64,000 nt of DNA from contig NZ_LT827010.1 in the NCBI RefSeq assembly GCF_900119315.1, positions 7,124,001 to 7,188,000 of the forward strand. Reading direction: 5' to 3'. Below, piece by piece: positions 32,559-40,111 of the stretch (position 1 is its first letter; every line of letters starts with the position of its first letter). Origin of the DNA: Actinoplanes sp. SE50/110 (GTDB taxonomy: Bacteria; Actinomycetota; Actinomycetes; Mycobacteriales; Micromonosporaceae). Under the pieces are notes generated by a model. The model searched no databases and was not told where the DNA came from. It saw only the letters and a program-made list of their open reading frames with translations. The position numbers were made by a program, and so were the translations under genes.

Positions 32559-34775
32559 ATGCCTACACCCGGAGAGTTGCTCGGTGGACGGTATCGGCTG
32601 GACGACCGGATCGCGGCCGGTGGCATGGGCGAGGTCTGGGCGGCGACCGATGCCGTGCTGGGCCGGCCGGTCGCGGTCAAGACGCTGCTCGGTGACCATG
32701 GGACTGATCCCGGGTTCCTGAATCGGTTCCGGCACGAAGCCCGGGCGATGGCCGCGCTGCGCCATCCGGGTGTCGTGGCGGTGTACGACTTCGGGGACAC
32801 CGGGGACGGCGCCTACCTGGTCATGGCGCATGTGGCCGGGCAGCCGCTGAACCGGGTGATCGCGGACCGGGGACATCTGTCGGTGGCCGAGACCATGTCG
32901 ATCGTGGCGCAGGCGGGGCGAGCCCTGCAGGCGGCGCACGAAGCGGGGATCGTCCACCGGGACGTCAAGCCCGGGAACCTGATCATCGAGCCGGACGGGA
33001 CGGTGGTGCTGGTCGACTTCGGGGTGGCCCGATCGGCGAACTCGATGACGCTGACCGGCGCGCGTGAGGTGGTGGGCACGGCGCTGTACATCGCTCCGGA
33101 GCAGGTGTCCAAGCAGGCCACGGGGCCGGCGGCGGACATCTACGCGCTGGGGGCGTTGGCGTATCACTGTCTTGCCGGGCGGCCGCCGTTCCTCGGTGAC
33201 AATCCGCTGGCTGTGGCGCTGCAGCACGTCACCGACGAGCCGCTGCCACTGTCCCGGGACGTGCCACGGCAGGTGCGGGACCTGGTCGGGACCGCGCTCG
33301 CGAAGGATCCGGCGGAACGGTTCCCGTCCGCTGCCGCCATGGCCGCAGCCGCGGAGGTCGCCGCTCAGGAGATTGCCGGCGGGGGCGTCGCCGCGCGGAC
33401 CGGGGCTTCGCTCGCTGCGCTGTCCGCCGCCCCGGGCTCGATGCCCGGCTTCCCCGCGGCGGCGGCCACCTCAGGCTCGATACCCGGCACCCCGACAGCC
33501 GCAGCCACCCCAGGCTCGACGCCCGGCACCCCGACAGCCGCAGCCACCCCAGGCTCGACGCCCGGCACCCCGACAGCCGCAGCCACCCCAGGCTCGACGC
33601 CCGGCACCCCGGCAGCGGCGACGGCAATCGACGCGACGGCAGGCTCTGGGACCATGCCGGACCGGCCCGGTCAGACGACAAGCGCCACACCCGGGATCAG
33701 CGACGGGAGCGCTGCCGAGAGCGCCGGGATCGGGACCGGCGGCCAGAACACGGCCGCCAGAACCGACATCGCCGAGCAGAACCAGAACACAGCCGCCAGG
33801 ACCGGCGTCGCCGGCCAAGCCCGGAACACGGAGGCCGGGGCCGGTGGAGGCGGACGGGATGACGTGACCCAGGCGGTGGCGGCAGCGGCGGGGGCGGGAA
33901 TCGTCGCCCGGGCCATGGTGGGAGCGCCTCGGTATGAGGATCGTCCGCCGGTCGGTCCGGTGCGTGATGGACACACGATGGCTGACGGGGGCTTCACCGC
34001 GCTGGATGTGGCTTCGGCGCCCGGAGCGACAGCGGCTCCACAGAGCGGAGCGAATCCGCGGAGCGACGTGGATCCACGGAGCGACGTGGATTCACCGGTC
34101 GTGGCGCCGCGGCGGGCTGGCATCGGGGCGACTTCGCTGGCAGCGGGTGCCGCTGCGGGGAGCGCGGTCGCAAACGGCGGTGCGGGCCGCCCCGGTGGGA
34201 GGTTCGCCACCGGTGGCAACGCCCCAGGGACCAGCCAGGGCGAGGCCTCCTTGCCGGCATACGAAACAGCCGGCCGGGCAGCTGCAAGCGGGGCAACGGT
34301 CGGCCGGGCAGATGGTGGGGCAGGTGCTGGCGGGGCCAGGCGCGGGCTGGTCGTCGCCGGCGTGGTCCTTCTGGTTCTGCTGGGACTCGGGGCGGTCGTG
34401 GCGCTGGCCGATCCGTTCGGCTGGTTCGGGGATGAGCCGTCGGGCGGGGCTCCGGGTGGGGCGGTGAAGCCGTCGGCGGTTGTCTCGCACCGGCCGTCGA
34501 CCGGGGCGGTGAAGAACGGCGGTGGGCATTCGAGTCAGCCGCGGCGGTCGAGTGCGCCCGCTCTGCCGGGCGGGAACGCCACCGCGCCGACCGGGGCGGC
34601 GACCGGGAAACCTACCCCGACGGAGACCGCGGGAGGCGAGACCAGTGCGCCGGCAGAGGATCCGACGACGGCGCAGCCTACGGAGACGTCCAAGGATGAC
34701 AGCGGCGGCACCGGTGGCGGGGAGGACAACAACGATTCCGGAAGCGGAAAGAGCGGCTCCGACACCGAGAACTGA
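32559..34775 (+). CDS. Membrane Ser/Thr protein kinase (PknB-like, no PASTA)
   Basis: 738 residues. The kinase domain (about 10-270) has Gly-loop AAGGMGEVW, catalytic Lys41, HRDVKPGN (H133-R134-D135) and the VDFGVAR activation segment start, all intact. A long Ala/Pro/Thr/Ser linker follows with 13-residue repeats (GSTPGTPTAAATP). One transmembrane helix (about 597-622) leads to a 110-residue Ser/Thr/Gly/Pro external tail without PASTA or recognisable sensor domain. Start ATG 32559 has TAGAGGAAC upstream. The ureABC genes follow on the same strand 128 bases later. Confidence 0.9.
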   Translation: MPTPGELLGGRYRLDDRIAAGGMGEVWAATDAVLGRPVAVKTLLGDHGTDPGFLNRFRHEARAMAALRHPGVVAVYDFGDTGDGAYLVMAHVAGQPLNRVIADRGHLSVAETMSIVAQAGRALQAAHEAGIVHRDVKPGNLIIEPDGTVVLVDFGVARSANSMTLTGAREVVGTALYIAPEQVSKQATGPAADIYALGALAYHCLAGRPPFLGDNPLAVALQHVTDEPLPLSRDVPRQVRDLVGTALAKDPAERFPSAAAMAAAAEVAAQEIAGGGVAARTGASLAALSAAPGSMPGFPAAAATSGSIPGTPTAAATPGSTPGTPTAAATPGSTPGTPTAAATPGSTPGTPAAATAIDATAGSGTMPDRPGQTTSATPGISDGSAAESAGIGTGGQNTAARTDIAEQNQNTAARTGVAGQARNTEAGAGGGGRDDVTQAVAAAAGAGIVARAMVGAPRYEDRPPVGPVRDGHTMADGGFTALDVASAPGATAAPQSGANPRSDVDPRSDVDSPVVAPRRAGIGATSLAAGAAAGSAVANGGAGRPGGRFATGGNAPGTSQGEASLPAYETAGRAAASGATVGRADGGAGAGGARRGLVVAGVVLLVLLGLGAVVALADPFGWFGDEPSGGAPGGAVKPSAVVSHRPSTGAVKNGGGHSSQPRRSSAPALPGGNATAPTGAATGKPTPTETAGGETSAPAEDPTTAQPTETSKDDSGGTGGGEDNNDSGSGKSGSDTEN
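33474..33610 (+). repeat. 39-bp tandem repeat in kinase linker
   Basis: Three to four 39-base units encoding GSTPGTPTAAATP lie in the juxtamembrane linker just after the kinase domain. They are nearly identical at the DNA level. Confidence 0.88.
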
Positions 34776-34903
34776 TGCCGCCGGCCCCGCTGATCGGTGC
34801 CATTTCCGCCCGGCGGAGGCGGACGGGCGTGTTTTGATCAAGCGGAGTCGCCTGGTGGAAATCTCCGCGGGTGACCATCTCGTGGCGTGATCAGGGGGGT
34901 GCT

Positions 34904-35206
34904 TTGTTCCTCAGCCGACATGAGCAGGAGCGTCTGCTCATCCACGTGGCGGCCGACGTCGCCCAGAAGCGGCGGGATCGGGGGCTCAAGCTGAATCACC
35001 CCGAGGCTACCGCGATCATCACCGCCTTCCTTCTGGAAGGGGCCCGGGACGGCCGGAGCGTCGACGAGCTGGTGGCCGCGGGCGGTCGGGTGCTGACCCG
35101 GGACGACGTGCTGCCGGGCGTGCCCGAGATGATCGCCGAGGTGCGGGTGGAAGCCACCTTCCCGGACGGTCCGAGGCTGATCGCCGTGCCCGGGCCGATC
35201 GCATGA
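34904..35206 (+). CDS. ureA: Urease gamma subunit
   Basis: 100 residues, the standard UreA size, beginning LFLSRHEQERLLIHVAADVAQKRRDRG and ending EVRVEATFPDGPRLIAVPGPI. Start is TTG 34904 preceded by AGGGGGG; an upstream in-frame GTG at 34871 would add 11 residues not found in UreA. All structural motifs (LNHPEATA, LLEGARDG, MIAEVRVEATFPDG) are conserved. The stop overlaps ureB by ATGA. Activity depends on UreC, which here is degenerate. Confidence 0.95.
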   Translation: MFLSRHEQERLLIHVAADVAQKRRDRGLKLNHPEATAIITAFLLEGARDGRSVDELVAAGGRVLTRDDVLPGVPEMIAEVRVEATFPDGPRLIAVPGPIA

Positions 35207-35610
35207 TCCCCGGCGAGGTTCTGGCCGGGGACGGCGACATCGTGATCAACCCGGGTCGGGTGACGCGGGACCTGACCGTGCGCAACACCGGTGACCGGCC
35301 GGTCAGTGTCGGATCGCACTTTCATTTCGCCGAGGTGAACACGGCCCTGGAGTTCGATCGGGCGGCCGCCTGGGGGCATCGGCTGGCGGTGCCGGCCGGG
35401 ACTTCGGTGTGTTTCGATCCGGGGGCCGCTCGGGAGGTGGTGCTGATTCCGCTCGCCGGCAACCGGGTGGTGCCGGGGTTGCGCGGGCTGGCCGGCGGGC
35501 CGCTCGACACGCTGCCGCCGCCCGCCGAGCCGGACCCGGCCGACATCGAACCCGCCGGGTCCCTGGACGAGGACACCGGTGAGGCCCAGCCGAACGGGAG
35601 CCCCCGGTGA
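35203..35610 (+). CDS. ureB: Urease beta subunit
   Basis: 135 residues. The core (MIPGEVLAGDGDI, NTGDRPVSVGSHFHFAEVN, FDRAAAWGHRLAVPAGTSV) is typical UreB. The C-terminus is about 30 residues longer than usual, an acidic Pro-rich tail (PPPAEPDPADIEPAGSLDEDTG). It overlaps ureA and ureC by ATGA/GTGA, giving a tightly coupled operon. The intact reading frame and normal core argue against simple gene decay. Confidence 0.95.
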   Translation: MIPGEVLAGDGDIVINPGRVTRDLTVRNTGDRPVSVGSHFHFAEVNTALEFDRAAAWGHRLAVPAGTSVCFDPGAAREVVLIPLAGNRVVPGLRGLAGGPLDTLPPPAEPDPADIEPAGSLDEDTGEAQPNGSPR

Positions 35611-37175
35611 CCTCTCTGGACCGCGGCCGCTACGCGGCGCTGTACGGCCCGACCGCCGGTGACCGGATCCGGCTGGCCGACACCGACCTGCTGCTGGAGG
35701 TGGAGGAGGACCGCAGTGCCGGCCCACGGCCGGGGGACGAGGCGGTCCTCGGCGTGATCCGCGAGTCGGTGGGGCAGTCCCGGGCGGCGCGGGCCGACGG
35801 GACGCCGGACACGGTGGTCACCGGGGTGGTGGTGCTGGACCACTGGGGTGTCGTGAAGGCGGACGTCGGCATCCGGGACGGCCGGATCACCGCGATCGGC
35901 AAGGCCGGCAACCCGGACATCATGGACGGTGTCCATCCGGACCTGGTGATCGGGGCGAGCACCGAGATCATCACCGGGAACGGCCGGATCCTGACGGCCG
36001 GCGCGGTCGACAGCCGGGCGCACCTGATCCGCCCGGCCGTCCTGGACGCCGCGGTCGCGGCCGGGATCACCACGGTCGTCGGCGGCGGCACCGGGCCGGC
36101 CGAGGGTGCCAGGGGAGCCACGGTCACCCCGAACGTCTGGCATCTGGCCCGGATGCTGGCGGCGATCGACACCTTCCCGGTCAACGTGCTGCTGCTCGGC
36201 CGCGGTGACACGGTGTCGCCGGAGGCGATGTGGGAACAGTTGCGCGGCGGGGCCGGCGGCTTCGCGCTCCACGAGGATGGGGGCTGCACGCCGGCCGCGA
36301 TCGACGCCTGCCTGCGGGTGTGTGACGCGTCCGGGGTGCAGGCGGCGATCCACGCCGGCACGCGCAACGAGGCCGGTTCCGTCGACGACACGGTGCGGGC
36401 GATCGGCGGACGGCCGGTCCACGCCGGGGCCGCGGCGGCGATGATCACGGTGGCCGCGCAACCCAACGTGCTGCCGTCGTCGGCGGATCCGGCCGGGTCG
36501 GCGACGCCGGCCACGGATCTGCTCCACGATCTCGGCGCCGTCTCGATGATCGGGTCGGGGGCGACGGGCCGCCCCGGCGAGGTGATCCTGCGGACCTGGC
36601 GGACAGCGCATGCGATGAAGGCGTGGCGCGGTCCGCTCGCCGGTGACGGTTCGTCGGACAACAACCGGATCAGGCGGTACGTCGCCAAGTACACGATCTG
36701 CCCGGCCATCGCTCACGGGATGGCCGCCCAGGTCGGTTCCGTGGAGCCGGGAAAGCTCGCCGACCTGGTCCTCTGGGATCCGGCGTTCTTCGGTGTCCGT
36801 CCCGTGCTGGTGCTCAAAGGCGGCATGATCGCGTACGCGCAGACGGGTGACGCAGCCGCGTCGACCCTGCCGCCGCAGCCGGCGATGCCCCGCCCGATGT
36901 TCGGCGCCCATGGCGTGGTGCCGGCCCACACCTCGCTGGCGTTCGTCGCGCCGGCCGCGATCGACGCCCTGCTCAGCGACCGGATCGGGGTGCGACGCGC
37001 GCTGGTCCCGGTCGGCGACACCCGGGCGGCCGGCAAGGCGGATCTGCCGCTGAACGACGCGATGCCCCGGATCGAGGTGCACGCGGGCAGCGGCGAGGTG
37101 CGGGTCGACGGCGAGGTGGTGCAGCCGCAGCCGGTCACCGAGATGCCGCTGGCGCAGCGGTACTTCCTGTTCTGA
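35607..37175 (+). CDS. ureC: Degenerate urease alpha subunit lacking the nickel site and flap
   Basis: 522 residues against about 570 for active UreC. The scaffold aligns throughout (GPTAGDRIRLADTDL, NHWG-like DHWGVVKADVGI, YVAKYTICPAIAHG, MAQRYFLF-like end). However, compared with Klebsiella UreC: ligand H134 is R137, carbamylated K217 is A220 (GFALHEDGG), H272 is A275 after an 8-residue loop loss, the D360 motif is gone, and about 37 residues carrying flap H320 are deleted. Only two of six nickel-ligand positions (H139, H249) remain. No ureE/F/G/D accessory genes are nearby. It is almost certainly inactive, yet the frame is open with coupled start. See findings. Confidence 0.93.
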   Translation: MTSLDRGRYAALYGPTAGDRIRLADTDLLLEVEEDRSAGPRPGDEAVLGVIRESVGQSRAARADGTPDTVVTGVVVLDHWGVVKADVGIRDGRITAIGKAGNPDIMDGVHPDLVIGASTEIITGNGRILTAGAVDSRAHLIRPAVLDAAVAAGITTVVGGGTGPAEGARGATVTPNVWHLARMLAAIDTFPVNVLLLGRGDTVSPEAMWEQLRGGAGGFALHEDGGCTPAAIDACLRVCDASGVQAAIHAGTRNEAGSVDDTVRAIGGRPVHAGAAAAMITVAAQPNVLPSSADPAGSATPATDLLHDLGAVSMIGSGATGRPGEVILRTWRTAHAMKAWRGPLAGDGSSDNNRIRRYVAKYTICPAIAHGMAAQVGSVEPGKLADLVLWDPAFFGVRPVLVLKGGMIAYAQTGDAAASTLPPQPAMPRPMFGAHGVVPAHTSLAFVAPAAIDALLSDRIGVRRALVPVGDTRAAGKADLPLNDAMPRIEVHAGSGEVRVDGEVVQPQPVTEMPLAQRYFLF

Positions 37176-37184
37176 GCAGCCGGC

Positions 37185-38228
37185 TCAGCGGGCCGGGTCG
37201 ATCATCGTCATCCCGGCGACGGTGGCCTGATCGAAACCGGGCAGCAGGGCCGCGGCCTCGCCGAGCCCGACGGTGCGTTCGATCAGCCGGTCGGGCCGCA
37301 GCCGGCCCTGCTCGATGAGGGCCATCATCGCCGGGTAGTCGGCGGCCGCCATCCCGTGGCTGCCCAGCACGTCGAGTTCCCATCCGATGACCCGGGACAT
37401 CGGCACCCGCGGGTGCCCGCCGACCGGGGGCAGCAGCCCGATCTGCACGTGCCGCCCTTGCCGGCGCAGCGCGAGGATCGCATCGGCGCAGGTCTGCTCG
37501 CTGCCGACGGCGTCGACCGACACGTGGCTGCCGCCGTCGGTCAGCTCCGCCACCGCGCCGGGGACGTCGACGCCGGCTCCGGTCAGCACGGTGTGCCCGG
37601 CGCCGATCGCGGCGGCCGCGGCCAGGGCTCGCGGGTTGCGGTCGACGGCGATCACCCGGGCGCCCAGAGCCCGCGCGATCATCACGGCGCTCAGGCCGAC
37701 GCCACCGGCGCCGACCACGGTCACCCACTCCCCCGCGGTGACCCGGGCGCGGCCGGCCAGCCCGCGGTACGCCGTGGCGAAGCGGCAGCCCAGGCTCGCC
37801 GCGGTGGTGAACGAGACGCCGGCCGGGATGGCGACCAGGTTGGTGTCGGCGGCGTGCAGGGCGACCGACTCGGCGAACGAGCCCGCGTGGGTGAATCCCG
37901 GCTGCTGCTGCGCGGGACAGACCTGGGCCTGACCCGTCCGGCACCAGTCGCAGCGCCCGCAGCCGCAGACGAACGGCACGGTCACCCGGTCGCCGGGCTG
38001 CCAGCGGGTCACCCCCGGGCTCACCGCGGTCACCTCGCCGGCCAGTTCGTGGCCCGGCACGTGCGGGAAGGTGATGTCGTCGTCGTGCCCGGCCCAGCCG
38101 TGCCAGTCGCTGCGGCACAGGCCGGTCGCCATCACCCGGACGACCACGCCGCCGGGCGGGGCGGTGGGCTCGGGCACCTCCCGCACCTCGGGCCGGGCAC
38201 GGGCGGAGTCGATCACGATGGCGCGCAC
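37185..38228 (-). CDS. Zinc-dependent alcohol dehydrogenase
   Basis: 347 residues, medium-chain dehydrogenase family. The catalytic zinc ligands are in GLCRSDWHG and VPGHELAGEV; structural zinc cysteines appear in CGCGRCDWC plus a later Cys; the Rossmann motif is VVGAGGVGLSAVMIARALGA. The start is set at GTG 38228; several upstream in-frame starts would only add a low-complexity leader overlapping the sigma-factor terminators. Convergent with ureC. Substrate cannot be specified: the class includes alcohol, aldehyde and formaldehyde-type enzymes. Confidence 0.9.
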   Translation of the reverse strand: MRAIVIDSARARPEVREVPEPTAPPGGVVVRVMATGLCRSDWHGWAGHDDDITFPHVPGHELAGEVTAVSPGVTRWQPGDRVTVPFVCGCGRCDWCRTGQAQVCPAQQQPGFTHAGSFAESVALHAADTNLVAIPAGVSFTTAASLGCRFATAYRGLAGRARVTAGEWVTVVGAGGVGLSAVMIARALGARVIAVDRNPRALAAAAAIGAGHTVLTGAGVDVPGAVAELTDGGSHVSVDAVGSEQTCADAILALRRQGRHVQIGLLPPVGGHPRVPMSRVIGWELDVLGSHGMAAADYPAMMALIEQGRLRPDRLIERTVGLGEAAALLPGFDQATVAGMTMIDPAR

Positions 38229-38309
38229 CGACACATCGTGCCCCACCGCGTGGCGATCGGGGGCGGTGCTCACGTCGTACCCAAGCCGGATCTCGACGGT
38301 CAGCAGGAC

Positions 38310-38394
38310 GGGCGGACCGCGAGCGGCCCGCCCTCCGAAGCCCCCCGGGTACGGGGCGACCGAGACAGGAAAGGCGGACCGCGAGCGGCCCGCC
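38310..38394 (-). terminator. Duplicated hairpin terminator after the sigma-factor gene
   Basis: Two near-identical ~28-base GC hairpins (38310-38333 and 38373-38394; GGCGG/CCGCC outer stem with a CCGC-GA-GCGG inner stem) lie just past the sigma-factor stop. The one nearest the gene is followed by TTTCCTGTCT on the minus strand. Confidence 0.7.
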
Positions 38395-38409
38395 CTCCGA
38401 AAACCTCCG

Positions 38410-39312
38410 TTACGCGGCGACCGCGATCGGTACGCCGTGACTGTCGGTGAGCGCCAGCCGGGTGTGCAGGTTCCCCTGCTGCTGCACCTTCGCGAAATAC
38501 TCGCTGCGCCGCCGCTGCAGGCAGCCCTTGCGGGTACGCGGGCCACCGGCCGCGACGGTGAGCAGTTCCGGCGCGAGCGAGCTGTTCAGCCCCTCGCGGA
38601 GCAGGCGCAGCGCTTCGGTGCGCAGCTGGGAGATGCGGGACTCGGTCACCCCGAGCCGCGCGGCCACCTCGCTGAGCGGCTGTTCCTGCAGGAACGACTC
38701 CTCGACCACCTGGCGAAGCCGTTCGGGCAGCGCCTGGATGGCCTGGTGCAGGTAGCCGAGGCGTTCCCGTTTGAGCAGCAGGTCCTCGGGGCCCTCGGAC
38801 AGTTCCGGCACCATCTCCTCGGCCGCCCCGGTGGGGAAGCCCTGCAGGCTCAGCAGCGACGCCTTCTGCACGTCGTCCTCGACGCTGGCCAGTTCGGAGA
38901 TCCCCACGCCGAGCATCTCGGCGACCTCGGCGTCACTGGGGGTGCGGCCGAGGGCGGCGGTGAGCTCCTGGCGGGCGGTGGCCGCCCGCCGGGCCCGGGC
39001 CCGCACCGATCGGCTGGCCCAGTCCTGACCCCGAAGCTCGTCCAGCAGCGCGCCGCGGATCCGGACCGCGGCGAAGCGGTGGAACGGGATGCCGCGGGTC
39101 ACGTCGAAGGAGCGGGCCGCTCCGAGCAACGCCGCGAAACCGGCTGATGAGAGGTCATCTGCGTGGACGTGGCCGGGCACCCGGTTGAGCAGTTCCCGGA
39201 CCAGATGGCCAACCATCGGCATGTGTTCGCGGATCAGGTCCTCGATGTCGCGCGCGGAGGGCGCGTCGTGGATGACGCCGATGGTGGCGGGGAGTTCGGT
39301 CGTGGCGGTCAC
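38410..39312 (-). CDS. FliA/WhiG-family (sigma-28) RNA polymerase sigma factor
   Basis: 300 residues with region 2 (LIREHMPMVGHLVRELLNRVPGHV, DDLSSAGFAALLGAARSFD), region 3 and region 4 (VEESFLQEQPLSEVAARLGVTESRISQLRTEALRLLREGL). This matches the sigma-28 family, which controls flagellar or sporulation genes in actinomycetes. Start GTG 39312 has a perfect GAGGAGG five bases upstream. After region 4 a basic tail of about 50 residues (RRRSEYFAKVQQQG) is unusual. No anti-sigma gene is adjacent. Confidence 0.9.
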   Translation of the reverse strand: MTATTELPATIGVIHDAPSARDIEDLIREHMPMVGHLVRELLNRVPGHVHADDLSSAGFAALLGAARSFDVTRGIPFHRFAAVRIRGALLDELRGQDWASRSVRARARRAATARQELTAALGRTPSDAEVAEMLGVGISELASVEDDVQKASLLSLQGFPTGAAEEMVPELSEGPEDLLLKRERLGYLHQAIQALPERLRQVVEESFLQEQPLSEVAARLGVTESRISQLRTEALRLLREGLNSSLAPELLTVAAGGPRTRKGCLQRRRSEYFAKVQQQGNLHTRLALTDSHGVPIAVAA

Positions 39313-39475
39313 GTAGTCCTCCTCGCTTGTACTAACCGGCTGATGAAACCGGCTGACGAGAAGAACAGTGGTCGCCGTCGGGTGCAGTGACGGCCGAACT
39401 CGGTTGCTTTTGTGGAGTTTTTTCATGAAAAACCTCAGGCGATCTTGCCCGCTTGAGGTTTAGCGCGGAAAAGAC

Positions 39476-39508
39476 GACGACCCGCTGGCCACAGCCGGGC
39501 GGGTCGTC
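39476..39508 (-). terminator. Terminator after the 83-residue gene
   Basis: A perfect 10-bp stem GACGACCCGC/GCGGGTCGTC (39476-39485, 39499-39508) with a 13-base loop lies 20 bases past the stop and is followed on the minus strand by TCTTTTCC. Confidence 0.8.
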
Positions 39509-39527
39509 CCTGATGGGGTGGTGCGCC

Positions 39528-39779
39528 TCAGTGGAGAGCCGGGGCGCGGAACGTGATGACCTCGGCGAGCTCGGCCTGCACCCAGCGCATCCGGCGGACC
39601 GCGATATCCGGGTGGTCACCGAACTCGGCGGCCACCCCCGCGGCGCAGCCGTCGCTGCCGTACTGCAGCAAGGTGCTGGTGATGGCGTCCTCCAGCGCGC
39701 GGCGGGTCGGGTACTCGGACGGCTGCAGACAGGAGACGAAAAGCGCCTCGGCGGCCAGATCCTTCACAATGCTGATCAT
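39528..39779 (-). CDS. Small conserved actinobacterial protein (83 aa)
   Basis: Begins MISIVKDLAAEALFVSCLQ and contains EFGDHPDIAVRRMRWVQAE; this matches a small hypothetical family found across actinomycetes, with no assigned function. Start ATG 39779 has GGGGAG eight bases upstream. It is monocistronic, with its own terminator, between the kinase and the sigma factor. Predicted soluble and helical. Confidence 0.8.
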   Translation of the reverse strand: MISIVKDLAAEALFVSCLQPSEYPTRRALEDAITSTLLQYGSDGCAAGVAAEFGDHPDIAVRRMRWVQAELAEVITFRAPALH

Positions 39780-40111
39780 TTGTCGAACTCCCCGTTGCGA
39801 CGACCTGCTTGATGGTCCGGCGGGCACCCACGCCGGCGCAGACGTGACCGTGCGTGACATCGGCACGGTCCTCGCCCATCATCCCCGCGGGGGGCCTGTC
39901 GGTCGGCAGCCACGCCGTGCGAAATAACCGCGATCCGGGCCAAAACTGACGGTCGGGAGACCCGGAGCGGATCGAAGCAGAGCGCCTGTCGTTCTCGGTT
40001 TCACCGTAACTCGGTCGTCCCGGATTCGGCTTCTGGTTTTTCCGAACCTCACGACGCCGTCAGCCCTGGTACCCAGGTCCCGGCCGGGCAATCCCGGCCG
40101 GGCGGAAAAGG
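39780..40111. other. 332-bp intergenic region between small gene and kinase
   Basis: No coding signal on either strand beyond shadow frames. It holds the promoter of the 83-residue gene and, at its far end, the kinase 3' hairpin at 40079-40102. Confidence 0.6.
40079..40102 (-). terminator. Hairpin after the CBM2-like kinase gene
   Basis: Two 10-base CCCGGCCGGG segments, each palindromic itself, separated by CAAT form a strong stem 10 bases past the kinase stop. No T-run follows, so it may stabilise the 3' end rather than terminate alone. Confidence 0.5.
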
